Part shown: in pieces, positions 1-9,948 of the stretch
Numbering within the stretch: position 1 is the stretch's first letter
Layout: the number at the start of each line of letters is the position of its first letter
Origin: PGYR01 sp041675005
GTDB lineage: Bacteria; Bacteroidota; Ignavibacteria; Kapaibacteriales; UBA2268
Assembly (NCBI GenBank): GCA_041675005.1
Contig: JBAYUQ010000005.1
Location: 1-64,000 of the forward strand
Length of the DNA stretch: 64,000 bases
Direction: 5' to 3'
Made by a program: the position numbers and the translations under genes
The notes under the pieces: generated by a model
Databases searched by the model: none
What the model was told of the DNA's origin: nothing
What the model saw: the letters and a program-made list of their open reading frames with translations, nothing else

Positions 1-331
1 GATTAAATTAATTGAAACATAATGAAACATATAACTACTAGTGTAATATGAAGATATGTAGTTATTGAATTAATACAGAATGCGATGAAACAAGTTGAAA
101 TATCTAAAAAACACTTCGTTCAGAGTGACGGATTACAAGGGATTTGGAGATTTTTGAAAACAAATTAATCTATGAAATTCATTAATCCGTTATATCCACG
201 TTTCTGATAATACTCAAATCACTTTCCACCCCAAAAGTGCCACCAAATCGAGTATCACCAAATTCATGTTGTTTTACAATCTAATTAAGGTTAATTTTCG
301 TGTTTATTTATATAATTTTTCAAGAATAAAT
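1..331. other. Intergenic stretch, no gene seen
   Basis: No coding region is visible before the fructose-bisphosphatase gene. An 8-bp inverted repeat (ATAACTAC at 31-38, GTAGTTAT at 58-65) and a short tract at 112-130 resembling one module of the dispersed intergenic repeats (acttcgttcagagtgacg) are the only structure seen. The promoter for the downstream gene run is presumably here, but I cannot pick it out. Confidence 0.5.
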
Positions 332-1348
332 ATGATAAAAGTCTCTAGATTTATAACTTTAGATAACTTTATAACTAAGCAAGAAAACCATCACGTCGAT
401 GCTTCGGGTGAATTTACCTCATTTATGCATGATTTGACTTTTGCTGTTCGGCTAATAGCAAGAGAAGTGCGAAGTGCTGGTATCAACGATATTATCGGTC
501 TGACAAACGATATAAATGTACATGGTGAGCAAGTAAAAAAGCTAGACATAATTGCCAATGAGATTATCATAAAATCCATGAACCACACAGGCAAACTAGC
601 TGTGATGGCTTCAGAAGAGAATGAAGAATTAATCCAAATACCAAGTAAGTATCCCAAAGGGAAGTATGTATTAGTATTTGATCCACTTGACGGCTCGTCT
701 AATATAGATGTGAATGTTACTATCGGTACTATTTTTGGACTTTATAAAAGAGTATCCGAAGGTGAGGATAATGATGGGAACACAGAAGATGTGTTGCAAC
801 CTGGATACAAGCAAATAGCTGCTGGTTACGCACTTTATGGTAGTAGTACTGTGTTCGTATATACTACAGGTAATGGTGTGAATGCCTTTACTTATGACCC
901 AACTGTGGGTGAGTTTATTCTATCTTACGAAGGAATAACTATTCCAGAGAGAGGTAAGTATTATTCTACTAATGAAGGAAACACTTACAAGTGGTCTCAA
1001 GAATTCAAAAATTACATAAATCATCTAAAAGAAAAATCAGAAGACGGGTTTAGACCGTATTCAGCTAGGTATATAGGGTCTGGTGTTGCAGACATCCACC
1101 GTACCTTACTTTATGGAGGTATATTCGCATATCCGGCTGATGTAAACAGTCCAAATGGGAAATTGCGATTAGTTTACGAGTGCAATCCATTAGCTATGCT
1201 TATAGAGCAAGCTGGCGGTATGGCGACTAACGGAAAAGATAGAATATTGGATTTACAACCTAAGAATATACACGAAAGAAGCCCATTATTTTTGGGTAGT
1301 AAATATGACGTAGAGGAATGTATGGCGTTCCTAAATGGCACAAAATAG
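332..1348 (+). CDS. fbp: Fructose-1,6-bisphosphatase, class I
   Basis: Hydrolyses fructose 1,6-bisphosphate to fructose 6-phosphate in gluconeogenesis, in the cytosol. The class I metal and substrate motif DPLDGSSNID is at about residues 117-126, and the C-terminal half has the family pattern (RYIGSGVADIHRTLLYGGIF, then YECNPLAMLIEQAGG). The chosen ATG gives 338 aa, normal for the family; an in-frame ATG at 266 would add 22 residues that do not look like FBPase. No clear Shine-Dalgarno is visible at either start. Its stop is 3 bp before tatC, so the two are probably cotranscribed. A PEP synthase gene elsewhere in the window fits a gluconeogenic capacity. Confidence 0.95.
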   Translation: MIKVSRFITLDNFITKQENHHVDASGEFTSFMHDLTFAVRLIAREVRSAGINDIIGLTNDINVHGEQVKKLDIIANEIIIKSMNHTGKLAVMASEENEELIQIPSKYPKGKYVLVFDPLDGSSNIDVNVTIGTIFGLYKRVSEGEDNDGNTEDVLQPGYKQIAAGYALYGSSTVFVYTTGNGVNAFTYDPTVGEFILSYEGITIPERGKYYSTNEGNTYKWSQEFKNYINHLKEKSEDGFRPYSARYIGSGVADIHRTLLYGGIFAYPADVNSPNGKLRLVYECNPLAMLIEQAGGMATNGKDRILDLQPKNIHERSPLFLGSKYDVEECMAFLNGTK

Positions 1349-1351
1349 AAA

Positions 1352-2149
1352 ATGTTTAAAAAGAAAAAATTAGCAGAAAAAGCAGAAAAAGCAGAACCTG
1401 AAGAACCGTCCAGAAGTGCGGATATGGGATTCATGGATCACCTAGGCGAGCTCAGAAAACGGCTTGTTTATATAGTACTTAGTATTATCGGTGGTGCTGC
1501 AGTAGCTGGGTATTATATAGACCCAATTATGAATGGAATACTGCTGAAACCTGCAGTTGATGCAGGATTAGATTTACAAAACCTTAGAGTGTTCGGTATG
1601 CCGATGCTCTATTTCAAAGTTGTGCTGATAGCTGGCGTTATAATTGCGATTCCCTTTATATTATACCAACTATGGAAGTTCGTTGAGCCAGCGCTTTATC
1701 AATCAGAGCGTGGTTGGGCTAAGCGAATTACATTCTTTACTACACTATGCTTTGTGTGTGGTATTTGTTTTGCCTACTTTGTGATGATACCTTCGATGCT
1801 GGAATTCACAGCAAACTTCGGTAGCATCAATGTAAAGAATTTGATTGATATAAATGAGTACTGGGGATTTATATTACTGATGATATTAGCGGCTGGTATC
1901 TTTTTTGAGATGCCGATGGTTGCTTTCGTTTTAGCGAGATTTGGGATGCTAACACCTAGATTTCTACGCAAATATAGAAGACACGCAATCGTCATCATAC
2001 TAATTATAGCCGCTATATTGACTCCGAGCCCCGACCCGTTCAATCAGCTTATAGTCGCAGTGCCTATATATATATTATACGAGATAAGTATTATTATAAC
2101 TGCTATCTCTATTAAGAAGTACTATCAGAAAGAAGAGACCGAAGAATAA
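1352..2149 (+). CDS. tatC: Sec-independent (twin-arginine) translocase subunit TatC
   Basis: Inner-membrane receptor for folded twin-arginine substrates. The protein is 265 aa with a lysine- and glutamate-rich N-terminus of about 25 residues, then the TatC opening (MDHLGELRKRLVY) and about six membrane segments; FVEPALYQSERGWAKR and the late LTPSPDPFNQ stretch are typical of the family. It starts 3 bp after fbp and its TAA is directly followed by the ATG of the next gene, so the three genes are probably translated from one message. No tatA or tatB gene is in the window. Confidence 0.95.
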   Translation: MFKKKKLAEKAEKAEPEEPSRSADMGFMDHLGELRKRLVYIVLSIIGGAAVAGYYIDPIMNGILLKPAVDAGLDLQNLRVFGMPMLYFKVVLIAGVIIAIPFILYQLWKFVEPALYQSERGWAKRITFFTTLCFVCGICFAYFVMIPSMLEFTANFGSINVKNLIDINEYWGFILLMILAAGIFFEMPMVAFVLARFGMLTPRFLRKYRRHAIVIILIIAAILTPSPDPFNQLIVAVPIYILYEISIIITAISIKKYYQKEETEE

Positions 2150-3124
2150 ATGAGTTTACAAATCATAAGCACTCCAATAAAGGATGAACTAGAAGAATTC
2201 GACAAGTACTTCAAGAGTTTGATGAAAACTGATGTTGCCCTTCTTGATTTAGTATTGCGGTACTTAACTAAGAAAAAGGGTAAGAGAATCCGTCCTATCT
2301 TAGTTTTCCTGACGGCTCATATACTCGGTGAAATAAACGAACGTACATACCAAGGTGCTGCTATGGTGGAGTTATTACACACAGCCACTCTAGTGCACGA
2401 CGACGTAGTGGACAGAGCCGAAACTAGACGTGGACTACTCTCTATCAATGCAAAATGGAATAATAAAATTGCCGTACTAGTAGGCGATTTTTTACTTTCA
2501 AAAGGATTACTAATAGCTACAGAAAATCAAGAATATGGTTTCCTAGATATAACTAGTGATGCCGTTCGAAGAATGAGCGAGGGCGAGCTACAAGCGATAG
2601 AAGTAATAAAGAAACGCGATATAACTGAAGAAATATATTACAGAATAATATCAGATAAAACAGCGGCTTTAATTTCAACGTGTACTCAGATTGGTGCAGC
2701 TAGTGTAACCGATGATAAAGAACTAATCCGCAAGATGAAAGACTTTGGTGAGAATATCGGTATGGCTTTCCAACTGAAAGATGATCTATTCGATTATTTG
2801 TCGGAGAGCAGTTTGATTGGCAAGCCAGTCGGGAACGATATAAGAGAGAAGAAAATCACCCTGCCTCTGATTCACGCTTTCAAGAATAGTGATAAAAGCG
2901 AAGCAAAGAAAATTAAAAAAATGATAAGCAAGAGTGACCTTACTAATAAAGATGTAAAATATATAGTTGATTTCACAAAACAGCACAAAGGTATAGATTA
3001 TACTATCAACGTATCAAACGAATATAAGCAAAGAGCAGTTGATATACTTGATAGTTTACCTACAAACGCAGATAGACAAACCTTAATAGATTTGGCAGAA
3101 TTTGTGATAAACAGAGAAAATTAA
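2150..3124 (+). CDS. ispB: Polyprenyl diphosphate synthase (octaprenyl/heptaprenyl type)
   Basis: Trans-prenyltransferase that elongates farnesyl diphosphate with isopentenyl diphosphate, most likely for the side chain of a respiratory quinone. Both aspartate-rich motifs are present: DDVVD at residues 84-88 and DDLFD near residue 215, with GKRIRP near residue 44 and the GKPVGNDIREKK loop after the second. The length of 324 aa is normal. Product chain length cannot be read safely from sequence. The ATG abuts the tatC stop codon. Confidence 0.9.
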   Translation: MSLQIISTPIKDELEEFDKYFKSLMKTDVALLDLVLRYLTKKKGKRIRPILVFLTAHILGEINERTYQGAAMVELLHTATLVHDDVVDRAETRRGLLSINAKWNNKIAVLVGDFLLSKGLLIATENQEYGFLDITSDAVRRMSEGELQAIEVIKKRDITEEIYYRIISDKTAALISTCTQIGAASVTDDKELIRKMKDFGENIGMAFQLKDDLFDYLSESSLIGKPVGNDIREKKITLPLIHAFKNSDKSEAKKIKKMISKSDLTNKDVKYIVDFTKQHKGIDYTINVSNEYKQRAVDILDSLPTNADRQTLIDLAEFVINREN

Positions 3125-3167
3125 TTATTTTTGACAATTGGAAAAATTTTAAAAAGAGCAGCATAAT

Positions 3168-4430
3168 ATGGATAAATTAGTAATCGAAGGCGGTACGAGA
3201 TTAAAAGGAAGAGTAAAAATTTCTGGTGCAAAGAACGGCTGTTTGGCTATTATGCCAGCTTGTTTACTTGCCCCAGGAGTTTATAATCTAAGTAATACTC
3301 CTAATCTAACCGATGTTTGGAGTATGTCACGATTACTAAACGCTATGGGGGCTCACTCCGAGCTGAATGGCGATAATCTTTTCTTAGACACAAGAGACGT
3401 AAATAGCTGGGAAGCACCCTACGAATTTGTGAAAACAATGCGTGCTTCGTTCTATGTACTTGGTCCACTATTAGCTCGATTCGGCAAGGCAAGAGTCTCG
3501 CTTCCGGGTGGTTGTGCATGGGGTCCTAGACCCGTTGATTTGCATATAAAAGGATTGCAAAAACTAGGTGCTGAGATAGAAATAGAAAATGGTTATATAG
3601 TAGCTGATGCGACCAACCTAACGGGTGGTAGATTCAACTTTGATATATCTAGCGTTGGTGCTACTGGGAACGTGCTAATGGCTGCTGTGAAGGCAAAAGG
3701 CACAACTATGCTGACTAATGCAGCAATCGAACCAGAGATAACTGCACTTGCTCGCTTCCTAGTGAAGATGGGAGCAAAAATAGACGGTATTGGTACTACT
3801 CAACTAGAGATAGAAGGGGTGGATGAGCTAAAAGCTGTAGATGAAGATATAGTTCCCGATAGAATAGAAGCTGCTACGTTCATGATAGCTGCCGCTATGA
3901 CGAAAGGTGACGTTGAGCTAACGAATGTCAATCCTTACCATCTAGCTGCTGTAATAGGTAGAATGGAAGAGACTGGTGCTATAATAGATGTAATCGGTAA
4001 TACAATCCGTGTTACAATGAACGAAGATATACAACCTGTGGATATTACTACTTCAGTTTACCCAGGTATCCCTACAGATGTGCAAGCGCAATGGACGGCT
4101 TATATGTTAGCGGCACAAGGCACTTCAAAAGTAGTAGATAATATATACACAGACAGATTCAAACACATTCCAGAGCTTCAGCGATTGGGGGCTGATATAT
4201 CTGTATCAGATAATACCGCTATAATCAAAGGTGGTAAGAAATTATCTGGTGCTCAAGTTATGTCATCTGACCTGAGAGCAAGTGCTTCACTTATATTAGC
4301 TGGGCTTATAGCAGAAGGAAGAACAGAAGTTCTTCGTGTGTATCACCTAGATCGCGGTTACGAAAACATAGAGCAAAAACTATCAGCTCTGGGTGCCAAC
4401 ATCAAGCGTGAAAAAGCCAATTTGGTGTAG
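3168..4430 (+). CDS. murA: UDP-N-acetylglucosamine 1-carboxyvinyltransferase
   Basis: First committed step of peptidoglycan synthesis: transfers enolpyruvate from PEP to UDP-GlcNAc. The catalytic loop is intact (PGGCAWGPRPVDLHIKG, Cys at about residue 116), so a fosfomycin-sensitive form would be expected, and the N-terminal Lys22-Asn23 pair is present. The length of 420 aa is standard. It lies 43 bp after the prenyl synthase gene on the same strand and may belong to the same run. It pairs functionally with the MurE gene at 17-18.5 kb. Confidence 0.97.
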   Translation: MDKLVIEGGTRLKGRVKISGAKNGCLAIMPACLLAPGVYNLSNTPNLTDVWSMSRLLNAMGAHSELNGDNLFLDTRDVNSWEAPYEFVKTMRASFYVLGPLLARFGKARVSLPGGCAWGPRPVDLHIKGLQKLGAEIEIENGYIVADATNLTGGRFNFDISSVGATGNVLMAAVKAKGTTMLTNAAIEPEITALARFLVKMGAKIDGIGTTQLEIEGVDELKAVDEDIVPDRIEAATFMIAAAMTKGDVELTNVNPYHLAAVIGRMEETGAIIDVIGNTIRVTMNEDIQPVDITTSVYPGIPTDVQAQWTAYMLAAQGTSKVVDNIYTDRFKHIPELQRLGADISVSDNTAIIKGGKKLSGAQVMSSDLRASASLILAGLIAEGRTEVLRVYHLDRGYENIEQKLSALGANIKREKANLV

Positions 4431-4440
4431 TGGGAGATAA

Positions 4441-4989
4441 TTGTTTATTCCTTTCAAAAAAGAGAACATAACTTTAGATAATAAGATTAATTTTATTATT
4501 CTGTTTTTTGTATTCTTTTTTCTAATAGGGATTTATGAATCCTATGAACTTTTCTCTTATTATTTTGATAAAAGACAATCATTAGATTCTGGTTTTTATC
4601 TTACTTTCATTTCATTACTAATACCTCTAATTACTATATACTTACTATTGAAGAAAAATAAGATAGGTTGGATATTAGCAGTAAGTTATTCTCTATTTAA
4701 CCTAAATTCAATTCTTGTAACACTAGTATATTATATTTACTACAAAATTACGACGCCAGTCAAATTAGAAATGGATTTTTTCGATTATCTTGATAACTAT
4801 ATCCTATTTATTAACCCATATACTCATTTCCTACAAATGTTATTCTATGCTTTGTTAATTTGGACGATGACTAGAATGGATATTAGAGAATTCTACGGTA
4901 TAGATACAAAAACTAGTAAATTAATACTACTATTAGTTGGTGGAGTGACACTGTCAATATTAACATATTTTAGATTAATGGTGATATAA
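4441..4989 (+). CDS. Integral membrane protein of unknown function
   Basis: A 182-aa protein with four or so hydrophobic spans (about residues 18-38, 52-70, 77-100 and 160-180) and short charged loops. I do not recognise the family. The start is TTG, chosen because a good GGGAG ribosome-binding site (4432-4436) lies just upstream and no ATG near the N-terminus keeps the first span. It begins 10 bp after murA, which suggests cotranscription, but nothing in the protein ties it to the cell wall. It is more AT-rich than murA by eye. Confidence 0.6.
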   Translation: MFIPFKKENITLDNKINFIILFFVFFFLIGIYESYELFSYYFDKRQSLDSGFYLTFISLLIPLITIYLLLKKNKIGWILAVSYSLFNLNSILVTLVYYIYYKITTPVKLEMDFFDYLDNYILFINPYTHFLQMLFYALLIWTMTRMDIREFYGIDTKTSKLILLLVGGVTLSILTYFRLMVI

Positions 4990-5166
4990 ATAGTAAGCTT
5001 GATTGATTAAAAAAGGTATTCTTTAAATTTCTTACTAAATTGTGATATTATTAAATTGCTTTTTCTGCCAATTGAACGACATTAATTTTGGTGATTAGGA
5101 AAAGTAAATGTAGAATTGTTAATCTACTTATGGAACTTTTTAAATAATCATCGGAACAAAACCTAT

Positions 5167-5946
5167 ATGCAATGCCGAATATGTAGTAGCAACAACTTAA
5201 AGCTATACTATACACAAGGTCATGAGCATGAATACAAATTCTACCAGTGTCAGAACTGCAAACTGGTGAATATTGATTTATCAAACCTGTTTATGGCAGA
5301 CCACCAAGAAAAGTATGCCATTGGTCTACAAGATCCTAAAGATAAGAATAAGAACATAGGGGCCATACTTTCAGTAGAATACATTAATAAAAACCTAAAG
5401 GACAAGGGTCGATTACTAGATATTGGCTGCGGGAATGGGGCACTATTACTATATGCTCGAGAGAGCGGATGGGAAGTAGAGGGATCTGAGTTGATAGAGG
5501 AGATTGCTATTACGATAGAAAAAGAATTAGGAATCAGCGTGAAAGTTGGGAATTTTATGGATGGTTATGATAATTCCGTGCAATATGATTTAGTTACTTT
5601 TAGGCACGTATTGGAACACATTCCAGATTCAATTGTAGTTATGGAAGAGATTAAAAGACTATTAGTCCCTCGTGGATATGCTATGCTCGAATTTCCAAAT
5701 ATAGAAGCACTCTCTTTAAAGTACAGACGCTTACTTTCTACTTTGGGTTTTAAAAAGAAATATGCGAAGGATTATCAACCAGGGCATTGCAACGAATTTT
5801 GTTATGAATCTTTCAGTTATTTATGTGAAATATCTGGATTTGAACTTTTGGATTGGCAAACTTATTCTTTTTCAAACCTTAAAAATGCTATTTATAAAGT
5901 ATTCAACACAAGTACAAAAGTACGAGTACTAATCAGAAAAAAATAA
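5167..5946 (+). CDS. Class I SAM-dependent methyltransferase with N-terminal zinc ribbon
   Basis: The N-terminus has two CxxC pairs about 25 residues apart (CRIC and CQNC), probably a zinc ribbon. It is followed by a class I methyltransferase fold with motif I LLDIGCGNGALL, a post-I acidic position (EGSELIEE) and the FRHVLEHIPD segment common in this superfamily. The architecture resembles methyltransferases of surface polysaccharide or small-molecule pathways; no sugar genes are next to it, so the substrate is unknown. The ATG at 5167 starts directly before the zinc ribbon; a TTG at 5116 would add 17 unrelated residues. Confidence 0.8.
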   Translation: MQCRICSSNNLKLYYTQGHEHEYKFYQCQNCKLVNIDLSNLFMADHQEKYAIGLQDPKDKNKNIGAILSVEYINKNLKDKGRLLDIGCGNGALLLYARESGWEVEGSELIEEIAITIEKELGISVKVGNFMDGYDNSVQYDLVTFRHVLEHIPDSIVVMEEIKRLLVPRGYAMLEFPNIEALSLKYRRLLSTLGFKKKYAKDYQPGHCNEFCYESFSYLCEISGFELLDWQTYSFSNLKNAIYKVFNTSTKVRVLIRKK

Positions 5947-6176
5947 TTAGATAGAAATCACCTAGATCGTTTGTCTATGTAAATAGTCAATAAGTCTCAA
6001 TTCTTTTTTATCTTCAATAAAATAAGACTATATTTTTACAATATATCTAATTAATGAAATCCTTTTATGTTATTATATATAGAATTATATTTGAAATGAA
6101 AAAAGAGTTGAACCAGAACTAACTTATTTCGATTTCCGAATGTCTAAATTAATAACTATTATAATATTAATAACCC
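5947..6176. other. Intergenic stretch between convergent genes
   Basis: AT-rich DNA between the 3' ends of two convergent genes. No convincing terminator hairpin with a T-run, repeat module or coding region was seen. Confidence 0.4.
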
Positions 6177-7490
6177 CTACGCCGCCAACTCTCGTTTCAA
6201 ACGGTCAAAATAGTATTGTGGAGTTCCATTTTCAGCTATTACTATATCTCCCCTCAAATCTAACACGACTTTGCTTAGCACTTCTTCTACTTCTTTTATC
6301 GAGTGATTCTGAAGATTAATTCTCGAAATCACTTGCTCCATACTCAGTGGGCCACCGTTCGCTGCTATAATCTGACCAACTAGTATTTTGCGAACTACGT
6401 TCTTGCTTCTTTCGGACTCCTTCTTCTTATGAGTTACAGCTCTACCGATTGGTATTAGGAAGAAGAGCAGTGAGAATAAGAATGGGAACCAGCCCAAAAA
6501 GAATACAAGCAATACAGAATCTATTTGAGTGCCTCCTTGTAGTACTCCGAAAGACATCATCAGATTAAATAAATTCATAAACCCGATTCCGAAATTACGC
6601 CCCGATGTATTGCCGGTCATCTCATAAGGTGGCTCTACCTCGTCTATGTAATATTCTACTTTACCGCCCTCTAGCTTAGAGCTTATAACACTCAAATCTT
6701 GAAAATCGGCTATGGCTGTACCGTTCTCAGTTATATCTATAGCACCTCTGAACTTCGATGCATACTCTGCTAATCGGCTATCTGCTTCATCATAATCTAC
6801 CCCAGATAGGTTGATTATATCAGCCGATGTTATTTTATCCGAATGATCTCTAATGTATGTTGCTACTTCTTTCGTGTCATTTAGAGGGTCAAATTCGGGT
6901 CTTTCGGGTCCGAATACAAAATCGTAAACTGACTGTATAAATTTCTTTCCTTTGTGCTCCGGTTTCTCGTAATAGCGATATGCCATATTATCTCTATCGC
7001 GTGCAGTACTGTAATGCTTATTAATTGCTGCGAACTGCATACCCTGGAAAATAGCTGAGAACAAACTCGAAATCATTCTATTTGAGTTATTATTCCGTCT
7101 ATCTTTATCGCCCCCTTGGCTGGCTGCTATCATAATTACTACAACGAAAATCAGTGTGTAGAGGATTAGAATAACCCCGATTGCAACCTTATAAACCTTC
7201 TTGAATACCTCCCAGAAGAAATTGAGTGCTACTGCTAGCTTTTCTTGGAAAGTCTTCTCTCCACGCTTTTTGAATGGCAAATCGAAGTTGAAGATTGGAC
7301 GAGCGTTCTGCTCATCTACTTCTACTTTGCATTTGTATAGTTCCATTAGCCGAGCTAGTGAGTCTTCTACTTCTTGGGTGGAATAACCAGTTGCTGCTGC
7401 AGCATCTTGGGGCGCTATACGACCATTGCTGCTTTTTATTAATTTTTCTAAAGCAATTAATACTTCTTCTTTCGAGTGTTCTGGATTCAT
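6177..7490 (-). CDS. Membrane protein with three winged-helix-like units
   Basis: A 437-aa protein I do not recognise by name. Three stretches look like copies of one small helical/winged unit: residues about 10-70, 205-265 and 370-435. Each follows the pattern 'I..da....g.s..Eve..L..l', then a strand pair ending 'ENGTxxY/FxF'. One hydrophobic span is at about 102-123, and another pair is at about 320-350 (VLLVFFLGWFPFLFSLLFFL). The units could be DNA-binding winged helices or protein-protein modules. The gene diverges from the FAD oxidoreductase gene, with 53 bp between the two starts, so promoters must overlap. Confidence 0.75.
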   Translation of the reverse strand: MNPEHSKEEVLIALEKLIKSSNGRIAPQDAAAATGYSTQEVEDSLARLMELYKCKVEVDEQNARPIFNFDLPFKKRGEKTFQEKLAVALNFFWEVFKKVYKVAIGVILILYTLIFVVVIMIAASQGGDKDRRNNNSNRMISSLFSAIFQGMQFAAINKHYSTARDRDNMAYRYYEKPEHKGKKFIQSVYDFVFGPERPEFDPLNDTKEVATYIRDHSDKITSADIINLSGVDYDEADSRLAEYASKFRGAIDITENGTAIADFQDLSVISSKLEGGKVEYYIDEVEPPYEMTGNTSGRNFGIGFMNLFNLMMSFGVLQGGTQIDSVLLVFFLGWFPFLFSLLFFLIPIGRAVTHKKKESERSKNVVRKILVGQIIAANGGPLSMEQVISRINLQNHSIKEVEEVLSKVVLDLRGDIVIAENGTPQYYFDRLKRELAA

Positions 7491-7543
7491 AGTTTTTAAT
7501 AATTGTCGTAAATTGGAAAACTAAAATAAACTTTATCGGTGAT

Positions 7544-8581
7544 ATGAAAAACTACTTAATTATCGGTGGCGGAATAGCAGGCGTAACAATAGCTCACCAA
7601 CTACACAACCGCAACCTGACTTTCGATGTTGTGGATGACAACCCAAAGTATAACTCCACAAAAGTTGCTGCTGGATTTTGGAACCCCATTGTCTTCAAAC
7701 GATTGACTATGAGCTACAATGCAGACAAAATGATGCCAAAGCTCAAAGAATTTTACTCTGATATTGAGCAGAAATTAACGAGCAAATTAGTTTACAATAT
7801 CCCACAGCTAAAGATATTCAGTACGAAAGAAGAACGCCATAGATTCATAGATAAAGCAATAGTTTCAGAGGTTAGTCAATTTCTAGATGAGGAAGCTATA
7901 GAAGAAATAGCTGGTATAAAAGCCCCTTTCGGTATGGGGAAAGTAGTTGGTACTGGCTACATAGACACTGTTGAGTATATAGAAAAATCGCTCAACTACT
8001 TCGAATCAAATAGCTCATTTATAGAAAGAAAAATTGATTATTCAGAGGTAGAATACACACACGAATATGTAAAGTATAACGGCGAGAAGTACGACAAAGT
8101 AATATACTGCGAGGGATATCACGCAGTTAATAACCCACTATTCCCAGAGCTAAAACTAAAGCCGACAAAAGGGGAATTGCTTATATTAGAAATAACCGAT
8201 TTATCACAAGACTATACATTCGCTAAGAGTGCAGGGCTAATACCACTCGGTAATCAGCAATTCATAGTCGGTAGCACTTACGATTGGGAAGATATGACCG
8301 AGCTAGCAACTGATGCCGCAAAGAAAAAGCTACTATACAATCTAAGTGATTTCCTTGAGTCAGACTACACCGTAATGGACCACCAAGCTGGCATACGTCC
8401 ATCTTCTTATGACCGCCGACCAATAATAGGAATGTCAAAACTGAAACCCAATGCATACATTATGAATGGACTTGGTACTAAGGGCGTTATGTACGCACCC
8501 TATTATTCTGATATGCTGATTGAAAGCATAGAGAACGGTGCTGTGATTGACGAAGAAGTCGATTATAAGCGGATGGTCTAG
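7544..8581 (+). CDS. FAD-dependent oxidoreductase, D-amino-acid/glycine oxidase (DAO) family
   Basis: The N-terminal dinucleotide-binding motif GGGIAG is at residues 8-13, with the acidic end of the second strand (FDVVDD) near residue 32. A DAO-type C-terminus follows (HQAGIRPSSYDRRPIIG, then NGLGTKGVMYAPYYSDML). The length of 345 aa fits the family. In cells such enzymes oxidise amines or amino acids, or modify tRNA when fused to MnmC; here it is stand-alone and the substrate cannot be told. It is transcribed divergently from the winged-helix membrane protein. Confidence 0.85.
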   Translation: MKNYLIIGGGIAGVTIAHQLHNRNLTFDVVDDNPKYNSTKVAAGFWNPIVFKRLTMSYNADKMMPKLKEFYSDIEQKLTSKLVYNIPQLKIFSTKEERHRFIDKAIVSEVSQFLDEEAIEEIAGIKAPFGMGKVVGTGYIDTVEYIEKSLNYFESNSSFIERKIDYSEVEYTHEYVKYNGEKYDKVIYCEGYHAVNNPLFPELKLKPTKGELLILEITDLSQDYTFAKSAGLIPLGNQQFIVGSTYDWEDMTELATDAAKKKLLYNLSDFLESDYTVMDHQAGIRPSSYDRRPIIGMSKLKPNAYIMNGLGTKGVMYAPYYSDMLIESIENGAVIDEEVDYKRMV

Positions 8582-8664
8582 ATAATATTGCATCTTTCTT
8601 AGTGACAATTTTGCTGTTCATCTGTAATTATAGTAAATTAGTAAGTCAACTAATAAGCACAGAT

Positions 8665-9948
8665 ATGAAACAACTATTACTTTTTATAACATTCTTATCG
8701 GTAACTCTGTCTGCTAGGGCAGAAGATTTTACTGTACTTTGGGAGATTGATATACCATGGCATACAAATATAATCCAAGTAAGCGATGATGGGAAATATT
8801 TTTATTATACGAACGATGATGGACTTCTAAAATTTCATGATTCTGAAACTGGTACGTTTATTAATCAGACTAATCAAGAGAATCTAATTCTTTATAGTAC
8901 AGGTGATTACTATCTCAACAATGATAGAATCGTGTTACCATTTTCATTAGATTCCATTTTGATTTATAATATTGCTACTAAACAGACAGAAGAGACAATT
9001 GATTTAAATTATGATATCGAAAATCCAAATATTTATCTAATTTCACTTTCGCCGAACAAACGTTTTCTATCTTTGTATTGTAGCTTAGAGGATGGGAACC
9101 ATATAATAATAGTTGATTTGAACCAAAAGAGATTATTCCGTGATGTTAAAATATCTGGAACTATAGGTCAGCTATTCAACACCAACGACCCAAAAAGAAT
9201 GATAGTAACAACTTCAGATCAATTTGGAATTCAATTAGTAGAGCTTACTCTGGATGAAACCGCACCACTTGGTTATCTAAAAAATATGATTGAAGAAGTA
9301 GGTAAGGAAGAAGAATTGAATGGTTTAAAATATGATGGTAGTAATCAAATATTTTATTACAATATTTTCTATACAAATAATTTAGGTGACATTTTAAAAT
9401 ATAGTTTAAATACAAAAGAGAAATTTGTAATACATAAAGACGATTTTAGAGTCGGTGGAAATCAAATTTGGTTTGATAATAATTATGGTATCGCCATATC
9501 TAGCATTGGGGCAGTATTTGATTTCAGCAAAGAAAACTCAACTATTATTAAACCTTTTGCAGGAAAATCTTTCTCTTTCTCACTTTGTGATGGATTTGAA
9601 ACAGTTCTATTAAGAGAATTTATTACATTACAGAATCATAAATTATCAAGATTAGATGTAATTGATTTTTTAACAAGTGTAAATACTGAAAATCCTGATA
9701 ACAACATTCTTTATCCCAACCCAACTACTGGTAATATTAATATCAGTTTGGCAAATGTTTATTCCTCAACTTTCCAATATGAGATAATATCAACATCTGG
9801 ACAGATAGTTCAAAGCGCAGAGTTAGGTCATCTTAATATAAACGCAAGCTCTATTAATCTTGATATTTCTACTCTTGCAAATGGTCAGTACATACTCAGA
9901 GTATTCAGTGAGCGTGAGGAGTTTGTATTCAAAGTAAACAGAAATTAG
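8665..9948 (+). CDS. Secreted beta-propeller-like protein with type IX sorting domain
   Basis: A 427-aa exported protein. The signal peptide is MKQLLLFITFLSVTLSARA, which decides the ATG at 8665 over an upstream in-frame ATG at 8602. The middle has repeated beta-strand units with aromatic and Asp-rich turns, resembling YVTN/WD-like propellers. The last 80 residues are a T9SS C-terminal sorting domain, starting at LYPNPTTGNINISL and ending in ANGQYILRVFSEREEFVFKV. It is therefore probably carried across the outer membrane by the type IX secretion system and anchored or released there. No T9SS machinery gene is in the window. The ligand is unknown. Confidence 0.85.
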   Translation: MKQLLLFITFLSVTLSARAEDFTVLWEIDIPWHTNIIQVSDDGKYFYYTNDDGLLKFHDSETGTFINQTNQENLILYSTGDYYLNNDRIVLPFSLDSILIYNIATKQTEETIDLNYDIENPNIYLISLSPNKRFLSLYCSLEDGNHIIIVDLNQKRLFRDVKISGTIGQLFNTNDPKRMIVTTSDQFGIQLVELTLDETAPLGYLKNMIEEVGKEEELNGLKYDGSNQIFYYNIFYTNNLGDILKYSLNTKEKFVIHKDDFRVGGNQIWFDNNYGIAISSIGAVFDFSKENSTIIKPFAGKSFSFSLCDGFETVLLREFITLQNHKLSRLDVIDFLTSVNTENPDNNILYPNPTTGNINISLANVYSSTFQYEIISTSGQIVQSAELGHLNINASSINLDISTLANGQYILRVFSEREEFVFKVNRN

